Shown: positions 20,615 to 28,760, counted from the first letter of the stretch. The stretch: DNA of 64,000 nt from Kluyvera genomosp. 3 (GCA_002211745.1 CP022114.1:3008645-3072644); one strand, 5' to 3'. Notes: generated by a model not told the origin, from the sequence alone. Numbers and translations: made by a program.

Positions 20615-20647
20615 ATAAAAAGGCCGCAGCACACCGGCTACGGCCTT
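20615..20647 (-). terminator. Intrinsic terminator of the glycine-rich gene
   Basis: Read on the minus strand, AAGGCCGTAGCC pairs with the CGGCCTT arm across the loop and is followed by TTTTTATG. It lies 49 bases beyond the stop at 20696. Confidence 0.8.
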
Positions 20648-20695
20648 CTGGAGATTAAACGTATATCGCTATCTCCCGACTAACATTTGACCTGA

Positions 20696-22307
20696 TTAGC
20701 GGAAGTTACAGCCAATCGCCCCAGGCTGGTTGCACTTAGACGATCGAGAACTGTTGTTATCCGAGTTGTTATTACCCGCTTGTCCGCCGCGAACGGTTGT
20801 CGCGGTTATGCCTGAACCGCCGCCGTTGTTGCTGCCACCGCCGATGTTGCTGCCACCGCCGATGTTGCCGCCACCGCCGTTGTTACCGCCACCGCCGTTG
20901 TTGCCGCCACCGCCGTTGTTACCGCCACCGCCGTTGTTGCCACCACCGCCGTTGTTACCGCCACCGCCGTTGTTGCCACCACCGCCGTTGTTGCCACCAC
21001 CGCCGTTGTTACCACCACCGCCGTTGTTACCACCACCGCCGTGATTACCGCCACCGCCATGGTTACCGCCACCTCCGTGGTTGTCGCCACCGCCATGGTT
21101 ACCGCCACCGCCATGGTTACCGCCACCGCCGTGGTTGTCGCCACCGCCGTGGTTGTCGCCACCGCCATGGTTACCGCCACCGCCATGATTTCCATGACCG
21201 CCAAACGGGTTATGGCCCTGGCCGCCTCCGTTACCATCACCCCAGCCACCGCCGTGACCACCACCATTACCGCCATGGTTGCCATGGCCACCAAACGGGT
21301 TATGGCCCTGACCACCTCCATGACCATCCCCCAGCCGCCACCGTGACCGCCGCCATTGCCGCCACCGTGACCGCCTCCATTGCCGCCGCCCTGGCCACCG
21401 CCGCTGCCGCCGCCCTGACCGCCACCGTTGCCGCCGCCGTTACCGCCACCCTGGCCACCGCCGTTGCCGCCACCCTGACCGCCACCATTGCCACCGCCCT
21501 GACCGCCGCCGTTACCGCCACCTTGGCCACCACCGTTGCCGCCGCCCTGACCGCCACCCTGGCCACCGCCGTTGCCGCCACCCTGGCCACCGCCGTTACC
21601 GCCGCCGTTACCGCCGTCGTTGCCGCCACCCTGGCCACCGCCGTTGCCGCCACCCTGGCCGCCGCCGTTACCGCCGCCCTGACCGCCACCGTTGCCGCCG
21701 CCCTGACCGCCGCCGTTGCCGCCGCCCTGACCACCACCGTTGCCGCCGCCCTGACCGCCACCCTGGCCACCGCCATCGCCACCACCGTTACCGCCGCCGT
21801 TGCCGCCACCCTGGCCGCCGCCGTTGCCGCCGCCCTGACCACCGCCGTTACCGCCACCCTGGCCGCCGCCGTTACCGCCACCCTGACCACCGCCGTTGCC
21901 GCCACCCTGGCCGCCGCCGTTGCCGCCCCCTGACCGCCGCCGTTGCCGCCGCCCTGGCCACCACCGTTGCCGCCTCCCTGACCACCACCGTTGCCGCCTC
22001 CCTGACCGCCGCCGTTGCCGCCACCCTGACCGCCGCCGTTGCCGCCGCCCTGACCGCCGCCGTTATCACCGCCGCCGCCATTACCGTTAGCATTGCCGTT
22101 GCCGTTATTGCCGCTTCCGTTGCCGCCGCCTCCATTGCCGTTACCATTCCCGTTGTTACCATTGCCATTGCCTTGGTTATTTGCGTTTTGGCCGCTATTG
22201 CCATTTCCACCGCTATTGTCATTACCACCTGCAGCTACGGCATATATAGTCGTTGCAGGGTATAAAACGGTGAGCGCCACAATGATGGCGAGTTGCTTCA
22301 TTTTCAT
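20696..22307 (-). CDS. Exported Gly/Asn/Gln/His repeat protein in the curlin (csgBA) position
   Basis: A ~537-residue low-complexity protein, family not recognised. The start is the ATG at 22307 (MKMKQLAIIVALTVLYPATT), with AAAGGG six bases upstream; the signal peptide probably ends at IYAVAA. Then come an Asn/Gly linker (~27-75), about 29 copies of an eight-residue unit GGGQGGGN (~76-310), two copies of a ~28-residue module with GWGDG and GQGHNPFGGHGNHGG, repeats of GGGGNH and GGGDNH, repeats of GGGGNN, and a unique tail containing TATTVRGGQAGNNNSDNN and SSKCNQPGAIGCNFR with two cysteines. One base is lost near 21929 and one near 21328. The intact tail in the same repaired frame shows the protein is real. 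It is divergent from csgD and has its own terminator. Inferred role: secreted matrix or surface polymer controlled by CsgD. Confidence 0.85.
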
Positions 22308-22802
22308 GATTAACCCTTTCACGCGTTATAAAGTGCTGTGTGCTATTGCCGTAAAAATCGATTATTTTGTAATAAAAACAAAATAGAGCTGGTGATAATC
22401 ACGACACCCGTTAATTAAATTACATAACGTTCTGGCGGTATGAGTGATAATTAAAAATAGATAATGCCATCTACTTCAATCAGTTATGGCGGATAACTGG
22501 AATATTGATATGCGGCGATATAAAATGAGTCGACAGAGATCCAGCGCAATCTATAAAGAAAATTGCGAATTATTTTCATGGTCAAAAAATATCTTCTCTA
22601 CCGGTTTCAGATAAAACCATAGTGGCTGATATTTACCATTTATCTGGATAATTCTATTTCATCATGTTTTTGAAGATTAACCGCCTTGCCGCGTCAGTGA
22701 TACCGAGAGAAAGAGACGTAATGTTCACTGCACCGAAATACTGAGTGACTCGATGCTATACGGATGAGTATGCATATCAGCTTGGTATGACGATCTCAGT
22801 TC

Positions 22803-22836
22803 AAAGGTTGATTTATTTTTGAATAAGTCAACCTTT
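22803..22836. terminator. Strong hairpin in the csgD intergenic region
   Basis: AAAGGTTGA and TCAACCTTT pair, extended by TTATT with AATAA, over a short loop; TTAGTATT follows on the right. It could end a small RNA or mark the 3' end of a short transcript from either side. No gene is seen next to it. Confidence 0.45.
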
Positions 22837-23090
22837 AGTATTAAACCCGCTATCAACACTCGCTATGAATAAGGTTTCCGCAAAACAGTACGTTATAAAA
22901 AAGCCGATTCGACTAAAGTTTGAAAAGAGAGAAAGGCCACATAAATTCATCATACAAATGTGTTATTGAGTTCTTATTATTGCCCTCACTACTTTATCTA
23001 TCATAATGATATTTAATAAGTTAATGGTAAAAAAATCACATATGTATGATCATTAAGATTTCATGTTAAAAACTTAATAAAAATACCGAA

Positions 23091-23130
23091 TTTACATTTT
23101 GTAATTTATTTTTACATTATGTTTCATGAT
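23091..23130 (+). promoter_or_regulatory. Tandem OmpR-like sites upstream of csgD
   Basis: Two direct repeats of exactly 20 bases, TTTACATTTTGTAATTTATT and TTTACATTATGTTTCATGAT, resemble the OmpR binding pattern (TTTACATTTTGAAACAT type). Their centre lies ~45 bases before the likely csgD transcript start. In E. coli OmpR activates csgD from a site near -50. Confidence 0.6.
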
Positions 23131-23142
23131 TATTTCTTGCTT

Positions 23143-23148
23143 TAGGAT
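23143..23148 (+). promoter_or_regulatory. Candidate csgD -10 element
   Basis: TAGGAT would place the transcript start near 23155 and give a leader of ~142 bases. The E. coli csgD leader is 148 bases and is the target of several small RNAs. Assignment rests on spacing only. Confidence 0.4.
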
Positions 23149-23296
23149 TACCAGCGTCTAAATTTTAAATTAAGCAGTATTGATTCTTTTTTTATTATTT
23201 TAAGCATACCAACCACACAGCAATCACATTTCAGCAGCACTTAAATTGATGATTTATAATACTTGCCTGCTGTGAAAACGATATTGGGGACTCATC

Positions 23297-23944
23297 ATGG
23301 CAAAAGAGCTCACCTTTACTAACCAGACGCTTTCCTTAATCACCAGACCGTCGCTGCAGTCATGCGCGCTGTCCCAGAACTTAAGGAAACTACTTAAGAT
23401 GGATGTTAAAATCATCAACATTCATCTCGTTAGCATTGAGAACTTAAGCTCAGACATTATCCTTTTCGATATGATGGAAACGGATAAACGTCTTATAAAA
23501 GCCTGGCAGGAAGAGCTGTGCAAACTCAGCAATGGCGTAAAGCTACTCCTGTTCAACACACCCGAAGAGTACTCTTACCCGGATATCGAGGTGTGGCCGC
23601 ACATTAGCGGTATTTTCTATGCGCATGATGAAGAACCTTTTCTGGTGAAAGGTTTGCAGAAGGTTATGGAGGGTGAGTGTTATTTTTCGCGCAAGCTCGC
23701 CAGCTACCTGATCATGCATGCCGGCAACTATCGCTATGACAACTTAGAAAGCACTATTCTCACCTATCGGGAAAAAGAGATCCTGAATAAGTTGAGGATC
23801 GGCGCGTCCAATATCGAGATAGCCCGCGCGCTATTTATCAGCGAAAGTACGGTAAAAACGCATCTGTATCATCTGTTTAAGAAAATTGACGTCAAGAATC
23901 GCACCCAAGCCGTTTCCTGGGCCAACGACAATTTTAAACATTAG
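23297..23944 (+). CDS. csgD: CsgD, LuxR-family master regulator of biofilm matrix
   Basis: Transcription factor that in E. coli and Salmonella turns on curli and cellulose. It is 215 residues long (216 in E. coli) and uninterrupted. The N-terminal receiver-like domain (residues ~10-130) lacks a normal phosphorylation pocket, as in known CsgD. The C-terminal LuxR helix-turn-helix is almost identical to E. coli: LTYREKEILNKLRIGASNIE followed by IARALFISESTVKTHL and KNRTQAVSWANDN. A GGGGA ribosome binding site precedes the ATG. In E. coli csgEFG follow in the same operon; here a terminator comes 12 bases after the stop and ycdZ faces it. csgD is therefore an orphan, facing the glycine-rich gene across the shared control region. 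Confidence 0.95.
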   Translation: MAKELTFTNQTLSLITRPSLQSCALSQNLRKLLKMDVKIINIHLVSIENLSSDIILFDMMETDKRLIKAWQEELCKLSNGVKLLLFNTPEEYSYPDIEVWPHISGIFYAHDEEPFLVKGLQKVMEGECYFSRKLASYLIMHAGNYRYDNLESTILTYREKEILNKLRIGASNIEIARALFISESTVKTHLYHLFKKIDVKNRTQAVSWANDNFKH

Positions 23945-23956
23945 CTACGGACACAA

Positions 23957-23990
23957 AAAAACGGCGGGGGATGAATCCTCCCGCCGTTTT
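23957..23990. terminator. Bidirectional terminator between csgD and ycdZ
   Basis: AAAACGGCGGG and CCCGCCGTTTT pair across the loop, with A on one side and T on the other, so it can serve csgD and, on the other strand, ycdZ. Confidence 0.9.
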
Positions 23991-24005
23991 GTCATCTCAA
24001 CGCCA

Positions 24006-24488
24006 TTACAGCGCCGATTCTTTTGTCTGTTTACTCTCGGCTTTACGGCTCGCCAGCCACAGGCCGCTGTTTTTCATGGCATAGCCAAACAACAGACCGA
24101 CCAATAGCGAAGGGACTACCGCTCGCCAGTCCCCCTGCCCTGCAAACGTCGCACAAGCGCCGATAAAGGTGCCGGGAACGAAAGACAGCAGCAGCTGTTT
24201 TGACTGTATGCACATCAAAAAGGCCACCACCCCGGTCATCACGTAGCTGACGATCTCCAGATGCGGCGCCAGCGCGCTTCCGTAGATAATCACCAGCGCC
24301 CAGATGACACCGCTCATGGTGGTACAGGCTGAAATAACCAGCCCTTTCAACCCGCCCTGCGGACAGGCGAAATAGGCCGTACAGCCAAGAAAACCGGCCC
24401 AGCTTAATAAACCCAGCGATACGGCTACCCATCCCCAGATACCGGAGAGAATGCCTGTCGTGATTGCGATAGCTAAAATAACGTTCAT
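24006..24488 (-). CDS. ycdZ: YcdZ, DUF1097 inner-membrane protein
   Basis: Membrane protein of unknown function, ~160 residues with five or six hydrophobic helices. The segment GILSGIWGWVAVSLGLLSWA and FVPGTFIGACATFAGQGDW are nearly identical to E. coli YcdZ. I prefer the ATG at 24488 (MNVILAIAITTG), matching E. coli; an ATG three codons upstream is possible. In E. coli csgG precedes it; here csgD does. It stands 90 bases downstream of ycdY on the same strand and is followed by the shared terminator. Confidence 0.92.
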   Translation of the reverse strand: MNVILAIAITTGILSGIWGWVAVSLGLLSWAGFLGCTAYFACPQGGLKGLVISACTTMSGVIWALVIIYGSALAPHLEIVSYVMTGVVAFLMCIQSKQLLLSFVPGTFIGACATFAGQGDWRAVVPSLLVGLLFGYAMKNSGLWLASRKAESKQTKESAL

Positions 24489-24584
24489 AGCGAGCATCTT
24501 AGCAGATGCTCGGCTTTATGATGAGATCACGAGCACGTTATTCTCATCAAGTATATTTCATTTGCACTAAAGATGTGACTTAAA

Positions 24585-25136
24585 TCACTCTTCATCTTCT
24601 TCCTGCAGTTCATCCCACATCGCCGCTATCGCTTCACGCGTCATCGGCGCCATAGTACGCCAGAAGGCGGTCGTCGCATGGGCTTCCACTTTACCGAGAA
24701 ACGTTTCAAACCACGGCAGCAGATACTCAGCAAACAGCGTTTCGAGCGCGTCGCTATCCTCTTCAACGTTATCTTCCAGCCAGGAAGCCGCCAGCAACAG
24801 CGTCCCCATCTGATCCGCCGGACCGTCGCCCAGCGGCATACCGTTGCTGGTCAGGAAGGTGCGCACTTCTGCTTCGCTCGCCCCTTCCACCCATGCGCTA
24901 CGCACTGGCGGAACGCGACACTCTTCACCCACGAACAGCGCGTTGTAGTCGGCAGCAATCTGCTGAATATCGCAGCTCTTTTGCAGACGAGCCAGCAGTT
25001 CATCCTGCTCCAGCGGCCAGTGTGCCGCCAGCTTGCCTTCCCGGATCAGGGTAAACAGCGGCACCAGCAGAGGATCCTGCGGCTGACGATAAAACAGGGA
25101 ACCCAGCGCGCGGCAGAGGATTGAAAACTCGTTCAT
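24585..25136 (-). CDS. ycdY: YcdY, TorD/DmsD-family chaperone
   Basis: Redox-enzyme maturation-type chaperone; in E. coli YcdY is reported to interact with and increase the activity of the zinc phosphatase YcdX and the genes are linked to swarming. The protein has 183 residues and is uninterrupted. The all-helical TorD fold and family segments (YNALFVGEECRVPPVRSAWV, ADQMGTLLLAASWLEDNVEE) are visible. It starts 20 bases after the ycdX stop, so the two should be cotranscribed. Confidence 0.93.
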   Translation of the reverse strand: MNEFSILCRALGSLFYRQPQDPLLVPLFTLIREGKLAAHWPLEQDELLARLQKSCDIQQIAADYNALFVGEECRVPPVRSAWVEGASEAEVRTFLTSNGMPLGDGPADQMGTLLLAASWLEDNVEEDSDALETLFAEYLLPWFETFLGKVEAHATTAFWRTMAPMTREAIAAMWDELQEEDEE

Positions 25137-25156
25137 TCAGTTATTCCAGTTAGTCA

Positions 25157-25894
25157 TTAAAAATCAGCAAATTCAGGAATCGACGGCATCCCGCGCGATT
25201 CAAGGAAATTCAGGAAACGTCGTGGCGTGACGTTAAGGATCCGATCCTGTGGGAAATCAACGGCATCAAGGATCTTCTGGCATTCGGTAAACTCGCCCAG
25301 CGTAAACGCGGTGTGCGAGTCAGAGCCCAGAGCCAGCCAGCCGCCCGCATCGCGAACCGCAGCGGCTATCGCCTGGCAGTTTTGTTCGCTGCCAACGCGC
25401 GAGCTGACAAACGAGGAGTTGTTGATCTCCAGCGCCACCTGATATTTCGCGGCGGCGGCGGCAATTGCCGGAATATCCACCGGGAACTTCGGATTACCAG
25501 GATGGGAGATCATGTGCACATTGCCGCTCGCCATCGCGGCGATCATCGCCTGGGTATGCGTCTCTTTGTCCTGCGGAGCAAAGACCGGCTCGTGGAAACC
25601 GGCGATGATAAAGTCGAGCGAGGTTAACATCGGCCCGGTACAGTCGATTTCTCCCGCAATATTTTTGATATTGGCCTCGATACCGCGCAGGATACCGACA
25701 CCCTCTACAATTCGCGGCCAGATACGCATATTCATAAAGTGCCAGTAGTGCGGCGCATCAGCCATGTCCGGGCCATGGTCGGTAATGGCGAAGAGTTTAA
25801 TCCCTTTACGTTTCGCCTCTGCAATATAGTCATGCAGCGTACTGTATGCGTGCGTGCTGGCAACGGTGTGCATATGTAAGTCAACAGGATACAT
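25157..25894 (-). CDS. ycdX: YcdX, PHP-domain zinc phosphatase
   Basis: Trinuclear-zinc phosphatase of the PHP family, 245 residues. The metal-binding motifs are visible in order: DLHMHT near the start, [21 protein letters not shown] and GSDSHTAF. The natural substrate is not known; the E. coli enzyme has alkaline phosphatase activity and is connected to swarming. ATG at 25897 or 25894; the second gives [10 protein letters not shown] as in E. coli. It is followed closely by its partner ycdY. Confidence 0.95.
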   Translation of the reverse strand: MYPVDLHMHTVASTHAYSTLHDYIAEAKRKGIKLFAITDHGPDMADAPHYWHFMNMRIWPRIVEGVGILRGIEANIKNIAGEIDCTGPMLTSLDFIIAGFHEPVFAPQDKETHTQAMIAAMASGNVHMISHPGNPKFPVDIPAIAAAAAKYQVALEINNSSFVSSRVGSEQNCQAIAAAVRDAGGWLALGSDSHTAFTLGEFTECQKILDAVDFPQDRILNVTPRRFLNFLESRGMPSIPEFADF

Positions 25895-25960
25895 CACTTT
25901 CTCCTCTCTCGTGATAAGCCAAGGATAGCAGGAAAGCCTTGCGTTTATTAGCCTGACGCA

Positions 25961-26898
25961 TCAATAGCCACGTACCCGATCGACCTGCCCGCTCGGCGTT
26001 TCGCCACGTTCAAGCAGGGTAATGGTCTGGGCAATATAGGCAATCGCCTCCTGTGGACGCGTTACAGCAGCCACGTGCGGCGTCATGGTGACGCGTGGAT
26101 GAAGCCATAGCGGGCTCTCTTTCGGTAGCGGTTCACGGCTGAACACATCGAGCATGGCAGCTTTGAGTTTACCGCTATCGAGAGCCGCCAGCAGGTCGTC
26201 TTCCACCACGTGGACGCCACGGGCGAGGTTCAGAACATAGCTGTTGTCTTGCAGCTGTTCCAGCAAGGAGGCATTGATAATACCCACGGTTTCCGCCGTG
26301 TTTGGCAGCAGGTTAATCAGCACCCGCGTACCGCGTAAAAACTCGCCCAGTTCAGCATCTCCGGCGAAACTGGTCACCTGTGGCCAGCTTTTGCGGCTGC
26401 GGCTCCAGACCCGTACCGGGAACCCCCACGCCAGCAGGCTCTCCGCCACTTTCGACCCCAGAACGCCTGCCCCATGATCCCAATGGTAAATTCGTCATGG
26501 GTATAGTCGGCCAACGGCTGCCACGTAGACTCACGCTGCAATGCCTGATAATCATCAAAACGGCGGAACCAGTGCAGCACCTGGCTTACCGCATATTCCT
26601 GCATCTGGATACCCATGCCAGTGTCTTCCAGGCGGAACAACGGAATCGACAGCGGCAGCATTTCCGGATTGGCCTTCAGTTTGCTGAGGATGGAATCTAC
26701 TCCCGCCCCCAGCGCAAACACCGCCTTCAGCGCACGACCTTGTAGCATCTCGACCGGTGGATGCCACACCAGCGCGTAATCTGCCGGCGCATTGTCCCCG
26801 CGCTCCCAGCCGCGAATACGCGCGCCGGGTAGTTTTTTGCTTAGCTCAGCAATCCAGTAAGGGGTATCAAACGTCGGGTGATAAAAGATGATCTCCAT
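25961..26898 (-). CDS. ghrA: GhrA, glyoxylate/hydroxypyruvate reductase A
   Basis: NADPH-dependent 2-hydroxyacid dehydrogenase that reduces glyoxylate to glycolate and hydroxypyruvate to glycerate. It begins [20 protein letters not shown]. The nucleotide-binding loop GIMGAGVLG is where the frame breaks: one G is lost near 26473. Catalytic-region segments [14 protein letters not shown] and [13 protein letters not shown] are intact and the protein ends [10 protein letters not shown]. The repaired length is 312 residues, as in E. coli. It lies just before tRNA-Ser, the same order as E. coli. Confidence 0.95.
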
Positions 26899-27159
26899 AG
26901 TGACTCCTGCTCAGAGCGCCCGTATTCACGTCAACCAGGCGCGGTTTTCGATTATTTTTGTGGTTTCACAGAATAACAAATTTCGGATATCCGTCTGGAA
27001 AAATGCAGGGGTGATCGCAAAAAAGACGATTTATGAATGTTTAAGAAGCAATTTGCTTGAAGTTTGTCTAAACGCACGATTTTTCGAAAAAGTTTATTGA
27101 CGCTGACGGCCCTTTTCCCTACATTAGCGCTCGTCCCAGCGATGCTGGGAAGACAATAT
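26899..27159. other. Intergenic region before serX
   Basis: Contains the ghrA promoter side and, near 27093-27150, the tRNA promoter: TTGACG at 27098 and TACATT at 27119 are a plausible -35/-10 pair with ~17-base spacing, followed by a GC-rich discriminator typical of stable RNA promoters. Confidence 0.55.
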
Positions 27160-27246
27160 GGTGAGGTGTCCGAGTGGCTGAAGGAGCACGCCTGGAAAGT
27201 GTGTATACGGCAACGTATCGGGGGTTCGAATCCCCCCTCACCGCCA
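27160..27246 (+). tRNA. serX: tRNA-Ser(GGA), CCA encoded
   Basis: The sequence starts GGTGAGGTGTCCGAGTGGC, has anticodon GGA in CTGGAAAGT, a long variable arm typical of serine tRNAs and ends CTCACCGCCA. It matches E. coli serX/serW and lies after ghrA as serX does. The T arm and acceptor need seven consecutive C (GGGGG/CCCCC, then CCTCACC); only six are present at 27232-27237, which would break the acceptor stem. The third downstream repeat copy has all seven. A sequence error is the simplest explanation. Confidence 0.95.
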
Positions 27247-27426
27247 TATTTGAGAAAGAGCTCGTAAGCAAGTACGGGCTTTTTTTCGCATATTGTACGC
27301 CTGCGGGGGATGAGAATCCCGACCGGGGTTCGACAACTGGCGAAAGCCAGTTGGACAGACTACGAACGCAGTGAGTGGGCTGCCCCGAAGGGGCGAGCAA
27401 AGCGAGTCAATCCCCCCTCACCGCCA
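27247..27426 (+). repeat. tRNA-linked 180-bp tandem repeat, unit 1
   Basis: Begins right after the tRNA CCA. It carries a terminator-like hairpin (GTAAGCAAGTAC type, then GGGC and T7), a GGGGATGAGAATCCC stem, the stem ACTGGC-GAAA-GCCAGT with a GNRA loop, CCCCGAAGGGG, and finally a copy of the tRNA 3' end (CCTCACCGCCA). Confidence 0.9.
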
Positions 27427-27607
27427 TATTTTAAGAAGAGCTCGTACGCAAGTACGGGCTTTTTTTTCGCATGTTGCACGCTGCGGGGGGATGAGAATCC
27501 CGACCGGGGTTCGACAACTGGCGAAAGCCAGTTGGACAGACTACGAACGCAGTGAGTGGGCTGCCCCGAAGGGGCGAGCAAAGCGAGTCAATCCCCCCTC
27601 ACCGCCA
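27427..27607 (+). repeat. tRNA-linked 180-bp tandem repeat, unit 2
   Basis: Near-identical to unit 1 with a perfect CGTAC-GCAA-GTACG hairpin followed by GGGC and T8. It again ends in CCTCACCGCCA. Confidence 0.92.
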
Positions 27608-27787
27608 TATTTTAAGAAGAGCTCGTACGCAAGTACGGGCTTTTTTTTCGCATGTTGCACGCTGCGGGGGATGAGAATCCCCGACCGGGGTTCGACAACT
27701 GGCGAAAGCCAGTTGGACAGATGACGAGCCTGCGAGGAATCTGCCCGAAGGGGCGAGCAAAGCGAGTCAATCCCCCCCTCACCGCCA
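27608..27787 (+). repeat. tRNA-linked 180-bp tandem repeat, unit 3
   Basis: Same layout; differs from units 1 and 2 over ~20 bases near 27721-27745. It ends with the full seven-C version of the tRNA 3' end. Confidence 0.92.
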
Positions 27788-27832
27788 TATTCGAGAAAGA
27801 GCTCGTACGCAAGTACGGGCTTTTTTTTCGCA
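27788..27832 (+). terminator. Final terminator of the tRNA-Ser repeat array
   Basis: AGCTCGTAC-GCAA-GTACGGGCT followed by eight T residues, the fourth copy of the hairpin that also stands at the head of each repeat unit. Confidence 0.85.
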
Positions 27833-28184
27833 TGTTGCACACCCGTTCCGACGCAAACCATGACGACTCCGCCCTCCTCCCAGTCATCACGACATCACCA
27901 CCACTTTGCTCCCCAGCAACCAATAATCATCCATCGCAACTCACCCGGCAGGTTATTTTCTGCTCGCTGCGAAACCTGCCGCTACTATTTCTATCACTCA
28001 CATTTATTATTAAAAAATAATTAACCCTCTCACGATAAAAAACAGATATATAAACGTATTCCTAAAACACTTTCTCACGTAACAAAGTGTTAGTTAACCA
28101 GGTTCGCCCCCGTATTATTCACCGCGACTTAATATATTCATGCTAAGTCTGAAACGTAATTAATACTTATTAAGGGATTAAGTA
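27833..28184 (+). other. Region upstream of the fimbrial operon
   Basis: No gene can be supported. AACACTTT and AAAGTGTT pair at ~28064-28091 and the sequence from 27990 to 28180 becomes AT-rich, suited to the fimbrial promoter. AAGGGATTAAGTA just before 28185 contains the ribosome binding site. Confidence 0.5.
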
Positions 28185-28760
28185 ATGAAAGCAAAAATGT
28201 TATTAGTAGCCATGGGTGTGGTATTCGCGGGTTCTGCAATGGCGGCAGGTCCTTACCAGGACTCTACGGATATTCATTTTAGCGGCGAAGTACAAACTAA
28301 CCTCTGTGCTGTAGATGTTACCGGTGGGAGTACGGTGACCCTGGACCCAACTGACGTTGGTCAGGTAAGTAATCAATCAGGTACTACCCCAGTTGCCCAG
28401 AAAGCATTTACCGTTGTTGTCGACTGCTCTGCTCAAGGCCAAACCATTACCGATAATGCGCTGTCCACCATGACCGGTTACCTGACGGCAGCCGCCGGTA
28501 CAGAAGTCGATGCCGCGACCACCTCACTGAAAAATACCGATGCCTCCGGCGCGCAGAATGTGGGTCTGGGCGTGCTGAGCACCGATAATGGTAACAAACT
28601 GCAGACGTTCACCTCTGCGGATAAATACGCTCAGGCGTTAACCGCAAGCGACAACAAATATAACTTCAACTACAAAGTGGGTTATATGAAACTTGCAGGC
28701 GGTGGCGTAACCGCAGGTGCCGTCGCAGCCGACACCACCTTTATTGTTGATTACCAGTAA
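28185..28760 (+). CDS. Fimbrial major subunit (chaperone-usher pilin)
   Basis: Probable main structural pilin of the following chaperone-usher operon, 191 residues, uninterrupted. The signal peptide MKAKMLLVAMGVVFAGSAMA is cleaved before AGPYQDSTD. The mature protein has the pilin pattern: an N-terminal donor strand, the first cysteine in TNLCAVDV, the second in VVVDCSAQGQ, and a C-terminal strand ending TTFIVDYQ with the usual penultimate tyrosine. The motif GTEVDAATTSLKN recurs in variant form in the next subunits. Being first and best translated, it is likely the shaft subunit. Confidence 0.9.
   Translation: MKAKMLLVAMGVVFAGSAMAAGPYQDSTDIHFSGEVQTNLCAVDVTGGSTVTLDPTDVGQVSNQSGTTPVAQKAFTVVVDCSAQGQTITDNALSTMTGYLTAAAGTEVDAATTSLKNTDASGAQNVGLGVLSTDNGNKLQTFTSADKYAQALTASDNKYNFNYKVGYMKLAGGGVTAGAVAADTTFIVDYQ

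Larger units (their letters stand above)
22308..23296. promoter_or_regulatory. Long divergent control region between the glycine-rich gene and csgD
   Basis: This 989-base, AT-rich region contains no gene I can support. The equivalent csgB-csgD region of E. coli is about 750 bases and is one of the most heavily regulated promoters known there. Two OmpR-like repeats and a strong hairpin inside it are listed separately. Confidence 0.7.

Noticed and set aside
20150-20634. Minus-strand frames upstream of the ymdA-like start as N-terminal extension
   Set aside because: The signal peptide beginning at 20413 gives the correct start; upstream residues are not signal-like.
20797-21933. Long plus-strand open frame rich in Cys, His and Arg opposite the glycine-rich gene
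   Set aside because: It is the mirror of the 18/24-base coding repeat. It has no ribosome binding site or signal, and the minus-strand frame has signal peptide, tail and terminator.
27247-27787. Repeat array after the tRNA considered as a CRISPR array
   Set aside because: Units are 180 bases and identical throughout, with no short repeat/unique spacer alternation and no cas genes.
27247-27787. tRNA 3' end copies as phage attachment sites
   Set aside because: Three evenly spaced copies within near-identical units point to tandem amplification. No integrase or prophage gene lies in the region.
27310-27923. Overlapping open frames across the tRNA repeats on both strands
   Set aside because: They only reflect the repeat sequence, cross hairpins and tRNA fragments, and lack start signals. 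Non-coding RNA units are the better explanation.
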